A DNA stretch of 64,000 nucleotides from Kitasatospora purpeofusca (GCF_000718025.1 NZ_JODS01000011.1:62001-126000); one strand, 5' to 3'. Counted from the first letter of the stretch, positions 7,888 to 17,616 are shown. Numbers and translations: made by a program. Notes: generated from the sequence alone by a model not told the origin.

Positions 7888-9112
7888 AGGTGGCCGGTTC
7901 GGAAACCAGTTGCTGCAGAACGCCCTTGCAGGATCCTGCGGGGCAATCAGGCAACCGACCCGCGAGACGGCCGGCAGCGGCGCACCGTCATCTGCCCCAA
8001 ACCGGACCGGACGGATCGTCGCCCGCCTTGTCCAGCCGAGGCCCGCGAGCAAAGGGTCAACCTGCGTCGACAGCGTCGGACGCCCTCCCCGCGCCCGCGG
8101 GGCGTAGCGGCCCGGCAGCCGATCGGCGTCCTGGTCGCCGTGGTCGCCGACCTCGCGGAGCGCCTCACCGACCACCCGGGCCGCCTCGAGCTGCTGCCAG
8201 CGGTTCATCCACTGCTCCAGTCAGGTACCTGGAGCTGGAGCAGGACCTGGTGGATCTCGGCACTCACCGTCAGTGTGGGCAGGCCGGAACTCTTGTTCGT
8301 CGGGTTGGCCAGTCGCTGGGGGACGTCCCCGACGTACTGCCCTCTCTCGGAGGCCTGGCGTCCGGTGCGTTGCCTCCGCAGCGGGCCGGTGCTGCTCGGG
8401 TCCGTCCAGGACGTGAGCCGCTGCACGGCCGCGAGCGGCGACTTCCAGCCGGTGGTCGCCTCGACCGCGAGGCCGTCGTCCCGCCCTCGGGCCTGCCCGA
8501 CCACCGCACGCCGTCCGTGGCCACCGGGAGTGCGGAAGCCTACGGGGACCTCGGCAAGGTCCCCGGCTGCGGCGTACCGGTCTCCGCCGACCGGCGCAGC
8601 GCCACGATCCCGCTGCCGCAGACCGACCGGGCGAAGGCCTGGTACCTCACCGCCCGGGGCGCGGCAGTGGCGGCGCCGGCACGAAGGGCCGGGGCCTGCC
8701 CGCCTTGCCGCGCATGCCCCGCACCGGCGAATTCGGGTCGGTGATGGCCGCCACCTCGGCAGCGTGGCCCGCGCCGTCCTCGCGGACCCCGTGGACTATC
8801 ACGCCGCCGGCCGTGTCGGCCATCGCTCGCGCCGGCAACCGCGGCGTCCCCCACCGGCACCCCCGCCCGCGCACGGCGCAGAAAGGGCCGCCCCCGACCG
8901 GGGCGTCCCCTTCCACTGGCTCCCTGTCAGGCTTCCGGCCGACCCTCGCCGAAACACGTTCGCGCGGTGGCCGCAGTGCGCCTGAAGCACGGGTGAAGTC
9001 CTCCCGATACCGCCCGCGTTCAGGATCGTGGCCATGCGGAACGGCCCGGCGCCGTTCCTCCGTACATGCCCGCCCGGCCTCGTGCCCGGCGGCGGACGAA
9101 CGGGAGTCACAC
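7888..9112. other. 1.2 kb of relics without an intact gene
   Basis: Scraps include a minus-strand piece near 8100-8208 (MNRWQQLEAARVVGEALREV), another at 8205-8340 (VSAEIHQVLLQLQVPDWSSG), the block of about 38 bp shared with 5098-5135, and an AlbA_2-like fragment described separately. None has an intact start and end with recognisable domains. The last 270 bp before the protease gene hold its promoter and nothing else I can identify. Confidence 0.5.
8680..8838 (-). pseudogene. Possible AlbA_2-type DNA-binding domain fragment
   Basis: The minus frame gives MADTAGGVIVHGVREDGAGH then AAEVAAITD. A-D-T-x-GG-x-(I/L)VxGVRE is the hallmark of AlbA_2 (Schlafen-like, divergent AAA-4) domains in bacterial ATP-binding regulators. 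Only about 50 codons are present with no flanking domain. The assignment rests on this one motif. Confidence 0.35.
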
Positions 9113-10681
9113 ATGCGCACGTGGACGAGCCGAAGGACGGCCGCCGTCCTGACGACGGGGGCCGTGGCGATCACGAGCCTGGCCACCGCCCTGCCGGCGC
9201 AGGCCATCGTCGGGGGGACCGAGTCCACCCGGCCCTACTCGTTCATGGCCTCGCTCCAGTACGACGCTCCCCGCCCGGACGGACACCGGTGCGGGGCCGT
9301 GCTCGTCGCCCCGCAGTGGGCACTGACCGCAGGGCACTGCGCCAACACCCCAACGGGCCAGAAGACGGGCGTCCCCCGCGGTTGGAAGGTCCGCGTCGGA
9401 TCACTGGACGTCACCGACGGCGGCGAGGTCGCCGAGGTCGACAGGTTCTACCGGCGTACAGCCAAGTACGACCCCCCGGGCGAGGACATCGCCCTGCTGC
9501 ACCTGCGCACCCCGGTGCGGGCCCAGCCCGTACGGCTGTCCGAAACCACGCCCCCCGCAGGGACACCCGCCCGCATCCTCGGCTGGGGCCCGTCCTCGGC
9601 CGACTGCGACGACTTCGCCGACCCCACGTGCTTCTCCAGCCGACTGCGCGAGGCCGACACCGAGGTCGCGCCGCTCGGGGTGTGCTGGGACAAGTCCGAC
9701 GCCACTGCGCCCCTGTGCATCGGGCGCCTCGACCCTGCGGTCGGGCCGGGGACGACGGACTCCGGCGGGCCCGCCCTGGTGCGCGCCGGCGACGAGTGGG
9801 TACTGGCGGGAACGGTCGTCGGCGCCGGCAACAAGGACGCCAGCTTCCCCGGCCTGTACACCGATGCCGCGAAGAACTCCGCCTGGATCAACGGCATCGT
9901 GAGCGGAACCGACGTGCCGCCGATCGACCCGATCCCGAACGTGGAGGGCGCGGCCAAGGTCGGCAACTGCCTGGGGTCCGTGGTGCGTCCCCCCACCGCG
10001 CGCCCCAACGACCCGGCGCTGGTGCTGACCAACGGCCACTGCGTGCCCAGCGGCCGGCCCGCGCCCGGAACGGCACTGGTGGACCGGCCCGCCGATCTGA
10101 GGAACCCGGTCACCGTCAACGACTCCGCCGGCTACACCCGCACCACCGCCCGCGCGACCCGCCTGGTCTACGCGACGATGTCGGGCACCGACATCGCGCT
10201 GTACCGGCTGGACAAGACCTACGCGCAGCTGGCCGCGGAGGGCGCGAAGGTCTTCCGCCTGTCCACCACCCCGATGCGCAAGGGCGACCGGCTGTCCATG
10301 GCCTACAGCTTCAACCGTCCGGCGTGCACGGTGGAGGCCGTGGTGCCGCACCTGCGCGAGGGCGGCCACCAACAGGACCACGCGGTGCGCTACGCCACCA
10401 GCGACAACTGCGTCAGCATGCCCGGTCACTCCGGCAGCGCACTGCTGGCCTCCGACGGGGAGACCGTCGTGGGCATCAACAACACCCACAACCGCGACGG
10501 CGAGCAGTGCACAGAGAACAACCCCTGCGAGGTCGGCCGGGACGGATCCGTGACCGCGGTGCAGGGCCGCAGCTACGGCCAGCAGGTCCATCGCATCGCC
10601 GCCTGCCTCACCGCGGGCTCGCGCCTGGACCTGCACCGCCCGGGCTGCGCGCTGCCCCGTGCCGCAGCAGGACCTCGCTGA
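9113..10681 (+). CDS. Secreted protein with two tandem trypsin-like protease domains
   Basis: 522 aa. Residues 1-31 are a signal peptide (basic start, hydrophobic core, ALPAQA). Domain 1 opens with IVGG at 32-35 and has His75 (TAGHC), Asp125 (EDIALLHL) and Ser217 (TTDSGGP; usually GDSGGP): a complete S1 triad. Domain 2 (about 285-500) has His309 (TNGHC), Asp360 (GTDIALYRL) and Ser440 (PGHSGSALL), a V8/GluV8-like S1B-type triad, with its own cysteine pairs. ATG 9113 follows CGGGAG by 8 bp. Single-domain S1 proteases are common in streptomycetes; two full triads in one chain are unusual. IVGG directly after the signal cleavage site suggests domain 1 needs no separate propeptide. Confidence 0.85.
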   Translation: MRTWTSRRTAAVLTTGAVAITSLATALPAQAIVGGTESTRPYSFMASLQYDAPRPDGHRCGAVLVAPQWALTAGHCANTPTGQKTGVPRGWKVRVGSLDVTDGGEVAEVDRFYRRTAKYDPPGEDIALLHLRTPVRAQPVRLSETTPPAGTPARILGWGPSSADCDDFADPTCFSSRLREADTEVAPLGVCWDKSDATAPLCIGRLDPAVGPGTTDSGGPALVRAGDEWVLAGTVVGAGNKDASFPGLYTDAAKNSAWINGIVSGTDVPPIDPIPNVEGAAKVGNCLGSVVRPPTARPNDPALVLTNGHCVPSGRPAPGTALVDRPADLRNPVTVNDSAGYTRTTARATRLVYATMSGTDIALYRLDKTYAQLAAEGAKVFRLSTTPMRKGDRLSMAYSFNRPACTVEAVVPHLREGGHQQDHAVRYATSDNCVSMPGHSGSALLASDGETVVGINNTHNRDGEQCTENNPCEVGRDGSVTAVQGRSYGQQVHRIAACLTAGSRLDLHRPGCALPRAAAGPR

Positions 10682-10759
10682 CACTCGCGGCAGAGTCCGC
10701 TCCGGGGCAGGGTACAGGTCGGTGTGGTGCGGCCTGCCGCTTCCGTCCGGCCAGCGGGG

Positions 10760-11113
10760 GACGATCCCGTCCAGTTCGGCGGCGCAGCGGAGGATCTCCC
10801 GATCCGGCTCGGCGCGGCGGTGTCCGGGGGAATCGAGGCGGACCTCCAGGGTGACGCCTTCGCGCAGCTTCACCGCTTCTGCGGGGGCGGCGCCGTCGAG
10901 CTTGCGCTCGAGACGGCGGATCGCGGTGGCGGCCTTGGCGGCGAGGAGACCGTTCCCGTACTTCTGCCGGTCGAGCTCGTCGATCACCACCAGCGGCACG
11001 ACCAGGCGGGCGTGCTTGCCGTCCAGCCCCTCCCCGGCGAGCAGCGTCTTCCAGTCGATGTTCTCCGGCTGCTGCCAGTGGTTGAGCATGTTGGTGTCGA
11101 ACGGCGCAGCCTT
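10760..11113 (-). pseudogene. PIN-domain fragment
   Basis: The minus frame reads PFDTNMLNHWQQPENIDWKT, then RLVVPLVVIDELDRQKYGNG, and ends in coherent sequence at ADPDREILRCAAEL-like residues. The first Asp (in DTN) and the acidic VVIDELD match PIN-domain ribonuclease active-site positions. The start is lost and the C-terminal half, with the last acidic residues, is replaced by low-complexity sequence. A relic truncated at both ends. Confidence 0.5.
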
Positions 11114-11190
11114 GCGACCGGCTGGTCAGCCGACCCGACGTGGCTGGCCGGCCCGAGGGAACGAGCACGCCGACCAGCCACGTCGCTTCG

Positions 11191-12153
11191 TCAGTCTGTC
11201 GCGTTCGGCCGGGACTCCGCGACAGCGAGGCCGGCGATGGCGGCGAGCATCAACGCCGTGCCGATGACCGTGGCCGCGGTGAGCCGCTCGCCCAGGAACA
11301 GTACGGCGAGCAGTGCCGCGCCGACCGGCTCGATGAGCATGACCACCGACGCGGTCGCTGCCCTGACGGCACCCGCTCCGGCGAAGTACAGCGGGTAGGC
11401 GAGTGCCGTGGTCACGGTGGTGACGTAGAGCATCAGCAGCACTACACGGCCCGGGTCGGCGGTGTGCGGCACAAGACCCTCGCCCCAGGCGAGCGGCAAC
11501 ACGACGGCCGCGCCGACGGCGAAGGAACCCATCGTGAGGGTGTACGGGTCCTCCCCGGCGCTGTGCCGTCCGGTCCACCGGCCCAGGAGGTTGGAGGCGG
11601 CGTACCCTGCGGCGGACAACAGCGCCATCGCCACCCCGCCGGGGTGGACGACACCTTGCTGGTTGCCCAGCACCAGGATCGCCAGGCCGGTCAGCGCGCC
11701 ACAGATCGCCAGCAGGGCGCCGTGTCCGACGCGCTCGCCCAGGAACACGCGGCCGCCGCCAGCGGTGAACACCGGGGTCGCCCCCAGGGTGACGATGGTG
11801 CCCACGGCCAGCCCCGTGTCCTGCACGGAGGCGAAGTAGGCGGTCTGGAAGACCGCCAGGCCTACGCCGGTGCCCGCGAACAGCAGCACACGTCGGCCGA
11901 TCGGCCGCGGCGTCCTGGACAACTTGCGGGCCGGGCGGACGACGCTTGCTGCGAGCAGCAGTGCCGCGCCGGTCAGGAAGCGCCAGAACGAGAGGGCCGT
12001 CGGCCCGAAGTCGCTGGACCGGTAGATGATCTCCACGGCGGCGCCGGTGGTGCCCCAGGTGGTGGCGGCGAATGCCAGGTAGGCGAGGCCGCGGCGCACG
12101 GATCGGGGCGCCGTCACGGGGGCAGGGGTCATGGCAACAGCAGTTTTCGACAC
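11191..12153 (-). CDS. EamA/DMT-family permease
   Basis: 320 aa with ten predicted hydrophobic helices in two EamA repeats. Repeat 1 begins LAYLAFAATTWGTTGAAVEI and repeat 2 about residue 165 (GVAMALLSAAGYAASNLLGR), ending with EPVGAALLAVLFLGERLT. This is the drug/metabolite transporter superfamily; members export amino acids, nucleosides or drugs, and the substrate is not predictable here. GTG 12153 has GGAG 9 bp upstream; ATG 12132 is the other candidate. The gene is monocistronic and divergent from the inhibitor-like gene. Confidence 0.85.
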   Translation of the reverse strand: MSKTAVAMTPAPVTAPRSVRRGLAYLAFAATTWGTTGAAVEIIYRSSDFGPTALSFWRFLTGAALLLAASVVRPARKLSRTPRPIGRRVLLFAGTGVGLAVFQTAYFASVQDTGLAVGTIVTLGATPVFTAGGGRVFLGERVGHGALLAICGALTGLAILVLGNQQGVVHPGGVAMALLSAAGYAASNLLGRWTGRHSAGEDPYTLTMGSFAVGAAVVLPLAWGEGLVPHTADPGRVVLLMLYVTTVTTALAYPLYFAGAGAVRAATASVVMLIEPVGAALLAVLFLGERLTAATVIGTALMLAAIAGLAVAESRPNATD

Positions 12154-12496
12154 GGAAGGGGTCTCCAGACGGAGCAGGTGGTCGTGGACTCGCGTCTGCG
12201 GGCACAACCACCGGGCGCGTCGCGGCCCGTGGCCTACCTACGCGCTGGTGTCGATGGCGACCCGCCTCAGAGGGCGGGAGGCGCGAGAACTGCTGCACAC
12301 ATGAGGGCACTGTACGACATTGCGCACGGCGCATGTGCCCGAGAAGCGGCCGCCAACCAGCCAAGAACCGTGCAAGCTCTTTGCAAGGCACGCCCTGGAG
12401 AGTTCTGTCATCCGGTGCGGGCAAGCCGGGCAGTCGAAGGGCCGGGCTGTGGGCCTGCCCGCCATCCTCGTACGAATTACGGAAGGGACCCGTACC
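12154..12496. other. Divergent promoter region
   Basis: 343 bp between the EamA gene (leftward) and the secreted inhibitor-like gene (rightward). It is less GC-rich than its surroundings (for example 12290-12380), as expected for promoters. No palindrome of note. Confidence 0.4.
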
Positions 12497-12799
12497 ATGC
12501 CGAAGATGTCCAAGGCCTGGCCGGCCGCCATCGCCGTGGCGGCGATGATCGGCGGAGGCGCTCCGCTCGTCCTCGCCGGCACGGCGTCGGCCGCCGGCGG
12601 CACCGCGCCGGCCTGCGTCGAGAGGATCGTGCGCACGTACCCCGGCGGGGGAACGGTCGACCTGACCAACAACTGCGGTAGGACCATGCGGGTGCAGGTC
12701 GTCTACCAGAACAGCGTGGGCACCTGCTACGCCCTGGCGTCCGGGCAGCACAAGGGGCTCAGCTACGAAGGGGTGTACGTCCGCACCGCCGTGTGCTGA
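12497..12799 (+). CDS. Tendamistat-like secreted small protein (alpha-amylase inhibitor family)
   Basis: 100 aa: a signal peptide (KAWPAAIAVAAMIGG to ASA) and a mature part of about 67 residues. It aligns with tendamistat/Haim-type inhibitors: APACVER, NNCGRTMRVQVVYQ, GTCYALASGQ and a final VC give the two disulfides in the usual spacing, and VVY-(x)n-G-CYA-(x)-GQ is diagnostic. The inhibitory Trp-Arg-Tyr of tendamistat is absent; the equivalent loop reads VRTYPGG. It may inhibit a different enzyme or none. GGAAGGGA lies 9 bp before ATG 12497. Family call fairly sure, target unknown. Confidence 0.75.
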   Translation: MPKMSKAWPAAIAVAAMIGGGAPLVLAGTASAAGGTAPACVERIVRTYPGGGTVDLTNNCGRTMRVQVVYQNSVGTCYALASGQHKGLSYEGVYVRTAVC

Positions 12800-12866
12800 C
12801 GGGCCGGGCTCCTGGCCGGTCCAGCTGACCGGACCCGCCGCAGGGGAACAGGGCGCTCCCGCGGCG

Positions 12867-15800
12867 CTACGGAGCCAGGCCGTCGAACATCGCCCGGGTC
12901 TGCCGGGCGTGGCCCTCGCCGTCCTCGGTCCGTCCGAGGGCGGTGAGGGCCCGGGCGATGCCCGAGCGGGCCCGGGCCTGTTCGTACGGATCCTGGGCGC
13001 GTTCGGCATGGCGCAGCCCGTCCCGGTAGTGGGTCAGTGCCTGCGCGGGGCGTCCGGCGGCGCGGTAGCCGTCTGCCCGGCCGTTGCCGAGCCGGCTCAG
13101 CTGCCCGGGGTCGGTCAGGCCCGTGGCCACCTGCGCCGCCTGGTCGTGGGAGTCGATGGCCGCCGTGTGGTCGGCACGCGCGGTGTGGAGCAGTCCCAGT
13201 GCGCAGAGGGCGTCGGCCTCGAGTGCGCGGTGCCCGAGCGCGCGGACGGCCGCGAGGCCCAGCAGGCCGTGGTCGAGCGCGTCCTGGTGAGCGCCGAGGG
13301 CAGTGTTGACGAGGCACAGGTTGATCGAGGAACTGGCTTCGCCGTGGCGGTCCCCAGTCTCCTCGAAGAGTGACCGGGCGCGGTGGCAGGTGTCCAGGCA
13401 CTCGCGATGGCGTCCGAGACGGAGCAGGATCCCGCCGAGAACGGTCAGGGCGGCCGCCTCGCCGTGCCGGTCGCCCTGTTGTCGTTTGATCTCCAGAGCA
13501 CTCCGGCCGGTCTCCAGGGCGTCGTCGTAGCGGCCGGTCAGGAAGCTCACCACGGCGAGGTTGCTCAGCGTAGCGGCCAACGCCGTGGGATCGCTGTCGT
13601 ACCTGCGCAGGCGTTCCGCGTGCCGGAGCGCGTCAATTGCCTCCGGGTAGCGGCCGGCCTGCCAGTAGGCGGTGCCGAGATTGTGCTGGGTGTCGCCCTC
13701 CGCCTTCGGGTCCGCGAGCTGGCGGGCGCAGGCAAGAGCGGTGCGGTGGGTGTCGATCCACTCGTCGTGGTAGCCGCGGATGTAGAAGAACATCCAGAGC
13801 AGATGGGCGAGTTGGGTCGCGCACCGGTGGGATCCCACGGCGTGGGCGAGCTGGACCGCCACGGACAGGTTCTCCCGCTCGCTCTCCAGCCACTCGAGCG
13901 CCCCGTCGTAGTCGGCGAAGTCCATCCCGGCGGGATCCGTGCCGCTCCGGGGCGCGGACCGGGCACGGTGCGGGCTGAGGAGGGCGTTCGCCCTTCCGGT
14001 GGTCGCCACGTACCACTCCAGGAGCCGGTGTTGGGCTTCGTCGGCACAGGACGGGGCGAGCGCCGAAGCCTCCTCGGCGGCGTAGGTCCGGAGCAGGTCG
14101 TGGAACCGGTAGCGGCCGCAGCCCGGCGACTCCAGGAGGAAGCTGTCCACCAAGGTCTCCAGCGCCCGCTCCGCGGTGCCCTCGGCACAACCGAGGAGGG
14201 CGGCGGCGGCCGGGAGCGCGAGAGTGGGACCGGGCCAGATTCCGAGCACGCCGAACGCGTTCGCCGGGTCTCCCGCGCCTGCCACCCTCGGGAGGCTGCG
14301 CTTGGAGACCGCCAGACCGGCCCGCACCTCGAGGTCGCCCAGGGCCAGCTGGTCGAGGCGGCCGTGCTCGTCGGCCAGACGGCGGGCGAGGTCCCGGACC
14401 TTCCAGGAAGGACGCGCGGCGAGCCGGGCCGCGGCAATGCGGATGGCCAGCGGCAGCCCTGCGCACACCCGCAGCACGTCCGTGGTCGCCTCCGGTTCGG
14501 CTGCGGTCCTTCGCTCCCCGACGATGCGCCCGAAGAGGCCGGCCGACTCCTCGCCGCTCATGTAGTCCAAGTACAGGGCCCGGCCGCTCTCGAGGTCGTT
14601 CAGTCGACGGCGGGAGGTGATCAGCACGCCGCACCCCGGGTCACCCGGCAGGAGCGGGCGGACCTGCGCGGCGTCGGCCGCGTTGTCGAGAACCAGCATG
14701 ATGCGCCGGCCGGCGAGCGCGGAGCGGTAGCACGCCGCACGCTCGGCGAGCCCGGGAGCCACACCCTTGGTGTCGAACCCGAGGTCGCGCAGCAAGCGGG
14801 CGAGCACCTCGGCCGGAGGAAGCGGCCGCTCCTGGCCACCGTGGAGGTCGACATACAGCTGGCCGTCCGGAAAGCGATCCAGGACCCCGTGCGCGACCTG
14901 CACGGCCAGCGCCGTCTTGCCGACGCCGGCACCGCCCGACACGATGCAGACACCGTCGCCGCCGGAGGTCAGAATGTCGCGGACCGCCTTCAGCTGGGCT
15001 GCGCGGCCTGTGAAATCCCCAGCACCTCGCGGCAGTTGCGCGAGCGGCCGCACAGGTCCCGGCGTCACGGGAACCTCGGTGTTCGGCGTGGAGCGGTCGC
15101 GGCCCGGCCCGGAGGTCGCCTCGGACGACACCTTGGCACCAGGGACCTCTACGGGCGGGTGGGACACCGTCGCGGGCTCGCGCGGAGCCCGCGACAGGCC
15201 AGGGTCGCTCCCCAGGATCCGCTCGTGCAGCAAGCGCAGGTCGGGCCCCGGCTCCACGCCCAGCTCCGCACGAATGTCCCGGCGCACACGGTCGAAACAG
15301 GAGAGCGCCTCGGAGGCCCGACCACTTCGGTACAACGCCAGCATCAACTGGGCTGCCTGCTTCTCGGCCAGCGGATTCTCCGCCAACAGCTTGGCGAGCT
15401 CAGCGGCAGCCTCCACGTGGTGGCCCAGAGCCAGTTCCGTCTCGTAGAGCCCTCCCAGCAGTCCCAGCCGCTCCTGCGCGAGTGTGGCCCGTACCCGGTT
15501 CGCCCAGTCACCGCCGACACCGGCCAACGGCTCGCCCTGCCACGCCGCGGCAGCCTCCCGGTAGAGGTCCCTGGCCCGGAGGTGCTCCGAGCGTCCGACC
15601 TCACCCGCCGCGCTCACGGCGATTCGGCGCACCCGATGCACATCGACAAGATCCGCTTCGACCTCGAGAACGTAGCCGCCGGCACGGCCGACGAGCACCG
15701 CGAGCGGAACGGCGGTGCCCGAGCGATGCAGCAGTTTTCGCAGGCGGGTGACATAGCTGTACAGACTTGAACGCGCCGCAGGCGGGGGTCGGTCTCCCCA

Positions 15801-15983
15801 GATCCGATCCACCAGAAGGTCCGTGCTGACCGGCTGGTTCGCGTGCAGGGCGAGCACGGACAGTGCACACGCCTGTTTCGCCGACCCGGCCGACACCGCC
15901 CCGCACTCCGCCGACGCCAGCTCGACCCTTCCGAGCAGGCGGACGACCGGCCGCCGTCCCTCGTCGCTCTGTGCACCCTTCAT
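12867..15983 (-). CDS. AfsR/SARP-family regulator with NB-ARC and TPR domains
   Basis: About 1038 aa from ATG 15983. Residues 10-105 are an OmpR-type winged helix (VRLLGRVEL, IWGDRPPPAARSSLYSYVTR). Residues 112-255 are the bacterial transcriptional activator domain (DLYREAAAAWQGEPLAGV). An NB-ARC ATPase follows, with Walker A GGAGVGKTALA near 350 and LVLDNAADAAQVRPLLPG as Walker B. From about 720 come tandem TPRs (GDTQHNLGTAYWQAGRYPEA and similar). This is the full AfsR layout. AfsR-like proteins activate sigma-factor or antibiotic-pathway genes on signal or ATP binding. No biosynthetic cluster is in this window, so its target lies elsewhere. An upstream in-frame ATG (16073) would add 30 atypical residues. 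Confidence 0.88.
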   Translation of the reverse strand: MKGAQSDEGRRPVVRLLGRVELASAECGAVSAGSAKQACALSVLALHANQPVSTDLLVDRIWGDRPPPAARSSLYSYVTRLRKLLHRSGTAVPLAVLVGRAGGYVLEVEADLVDVHRVRRIAVSAAGEVGRSEHLRARDLYREAAAAWQGEPLAGVGGDWANRVRATLAQERLGLLGGLYETELALGHHVEAAAELAKLLAENPLAEKQAAQLMLALYRSGRASEALSCFDRVRRDIRAELGVEPGPDLRLLHERILGSDPGLSRAPREPATVSHPPVEVPGAKVSSEATSGPGRDRSTPNTEVPVTPGPVRPLAQLPRGAGDFTGRAAQLKAVRDILTSGGDGVCIVSGGAGVGKTALAVQVAHGVLDRFPDGQLYVDLHGGQERPLPPAEVLARLLRDLGFDTKGVAPGLAERAACYRSALAGRRIMLVLDNAADAAQVRPLLPGDPGCGVLITSRRRLNDLESGRALYLDYMSGEESAGLFGRIVGERRTAAEPEATTDVLRVCAGLPLAIRIAAARLAARPSWKVRDLARRLADEHGRLDQLALGDLEVRAGLAVSKRSLPRVAGAGDPANAFGVLGIWPGPTLALPAAAALLGCAEGTAERALETLVDSFLLESPGCGRYRFHDLLRTYAAEEASALAPSCADEAQHRLLEWYVATTGRANALLSPHRARSAPRSGTDPAGMDFADYDGALEWLESERENLSVAVQLAHAVGSHRCATQLAHLLWMFFYIRGYHDEWIDTHRTALACARQLADPKAEGDTQHNLGTAYWQAGRYPEAIDALRHAERLRRYDSDPTALAATLSNLAVVSFLTGRYDDALETGRSALEIKRQQGDRHGEAAALTVLGGILLRLGRHRECLDTCHRARSLFEETGDRHGEASSSINLCLVNTALGAHQDALDHGLLGLAAVRALGHRALEADALCALGLLHTARADHTAAIDSHDQAAQVATGLTDPGQLSRLGNGRADGYRAAGRPAQALTHYRDGLRHAERAQDPYEQARARSGIARALTALGRTEDGEGHARQTRAMFDGLAP

Positions 15984-16230
15984 CAGGATCCATCTGAGCG
16001 CAGACTCCCTTATTGTGCAACCCCGACTTGGTGGAACAACTTTGACGGACCGTCCGATCGGCAACGACGACACTGCTCACCGCGTCTCGAGATGGCGGCC
16101 GGCACCACTGCGGTCAAGTTCGCACGGGAGGCGTCCGGCGGCCTTGTCGCCGCCCTGCACGCGCACCTGGTCCTCACCGGCACGAGGCAGGTCACGGCCG
16201 GTCCCCCACCGGAAGGCGTCGCTGGCCAGG

Positions 16231-16881
16231 ATGGCCGACGATCTCGGGCTGACCTACTCACTGGTCAAACGGGCGAGGTGGGCCGCTTCAAGGTGGCCGA
16301 AGGAGCGCCGGCAGAGCGGGGTCTCCTTCACGGTCCACGAGGTTCTGGCGAGCGTCACGGACGAGGCGGAGCGGTTCGAGGTGATCCTCGCCCCGCCCAG
16401 GCCCCGGGGCAGGTGGACGCCGGACGAGGCCAAGCGCAGGGTCCGCCGGCAGGTCGAGCGCCCGGTCTCGCCGGAGGAGAAGGTCCGCGCGATCCACACT
16501 CTGGCCGCGTCGGAGGAGGTCTCCGCGAAGGTGACCGGCGGCCTGCTTCGGCAGCCCGGGGTGATGGCGAACGTCGAGCCGAAGAACAAGGTCCGGGCGG
16601 TCGAGGAGCTGACCCGCGACAACCGGCTTGCGGACGACCGTGAGCCACAGGAGTGCCGCTACGTCATGCGGTTCTGGTGGCAGCTGGTCGTGTCGTACAC
16701 GGAGGTGTCAATGGACGAACTCGCCCTGAACGTCGGCGGGTCGAAACTGGAGGCCATCGAGGAGCTGATCGGGGCCATCAGGTCTTCCCACGACGCGATC
16801 GATGCATGGATTGCCGCCACTCAGCAAGCCTTCCCCGTGGTCCAAGACCGTGGCTGGACAGCCTCGGAAAGCGACGGCTGA
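16231..16881 (+). CDS. DUF6192-like (RacO-type) protein, N-terminus short
   Basis: 216 aa. It begins MADDLGLTYSLVKRARWAAS, then RWPKERRQ and VHEVLASVTDEAERFEVILA, followed by a basic WTPDEAKRRVRRQVERPVSP. This resembles streptomycete DUF6192 proteins, which carry an HTH-like N-terminus (Y-TVK-YRWVA-RWP) and are often plasmid or ICE borne. Those usually have about 70 residues before this point (an EIAP-type helix), absent here, so the gene may be 5' truncated. GGAAGG lies 14 bp upstream, a poor spacing. The role is unknown, perhaps DNA-binding. Confidence 0.55.
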   Translation: MADDLGLTYSLVKRARWAASRWPKERRQSGVSFTVHEVLASVTDEAERFEVILAPPRPRGRWTPDEAKRRVRRQVERPVSPEEKVRAIHTLAASEEVSAKVTGGLLRQPGVMANVEPKNKVRAVEELTRDNRLADDREPQECRYVMRFWWQLVVSYTEVSMDELALNVGGSKLEAIEELIGAIRSSHDAIDAWIAATQQAFPVVQDRGWTASESDG

Positions 16882-17153
16882 CCCGTCTGCGCGGGGATTC
16901 ATGGGCGCGGCCGGGTGACAGGCATGCCGAGGTCGGTGACGCCACGACCTTTGCCGCGGGTCCGTTCCAGGCTTCGGTCGAGGGTAGTGAGCTTCTCCCG
17001 GGCTTTGGTCAGGCTGACCTGGAGGCCAAGGAGGCCCACGGCAGGCCCCCGTTCTCGCGCCCGCCCGAAGGGCTGCCGCCCCTGCGGCGAGGTGGCGGGA
17101 CACCGTGGGCATGCACGTACCGGACAGTGTGGAGCTGCGGACAGCCGGAGCGT

Positions 17154-17545
17154 TCAGCTCTTCTCGGGCTCGCCGAGGGTCCAGCCGCTGACCGCGGCAA
17201 CCGGGCCGCGCCAGAAGGGCAGGAGGTGGCTGGCCCGACCGTCGCGGTAGGTGACGTCCCACAGGTGAAGGAAGCGGGCGTCGGCTCCAGCCGCCGGCCC
17301 TTGTCCCGGTTCTCCTCGATCCGGTCGCGGGCGACCCCGCCAGCTCGGCGCAGGTCGTGGTCGTCCAACCCCCGGACGAACTTCTCCTCCCAGGCCGCAA
17401 CCGGGACGAGGGTGCCGGTGACGAGCCCGCCGGGCACGATCAGAGTCACCACCACCTCGGCCTCGATGTGCCCGCTCGCGGCCCCCAGACGCAGCAGCTC
17501 CAGAGACGGGTCGCTGGGGACCGCGGCCGAGCAGGCGCACGTGAT
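17154..17545 (-). pseudogene. Frameshifted hypothetical gene
   Basis: The frame from about 17545 reads SLELLRLGAASGHIEAEVVV, TLIVPGGLVTGTLVPVAAWE and FVRGLDDHDLRR. Near 17290 the sense switches frame to DARFLHLWDVTYRDGRASHL then LPFWRGPVAAVSGWTLGEPE to TGA at 17154. The two halves look like one protein of about 130 aa with a one-base indel. No good start codon is visible upstream. The family is unknown; it lies downstream of the secreted-protease cassette on the same strand. Confidence 0.45.
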
Positions 17546-17616
17546 CCTGCGTTGAGCGCCGGCAGCGGGTTGGTACGGGGCGGGCGTCGAGAGTGGTGCC
17601 CGCCCCGACCGACGGC

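Noticed and set aside
13383..15770. A 2.4-kb open plus-strand frame
   Set aside because: Wholly antisense to the AfsR-like gene; compositional artefact.
12867..16073. AfsR-like gene as part of an antibiotic cluster here
   Set aside because: No biosynthetic core genes in the 64 kb; neighbours are an inhibitor-like gene and DUF6192.
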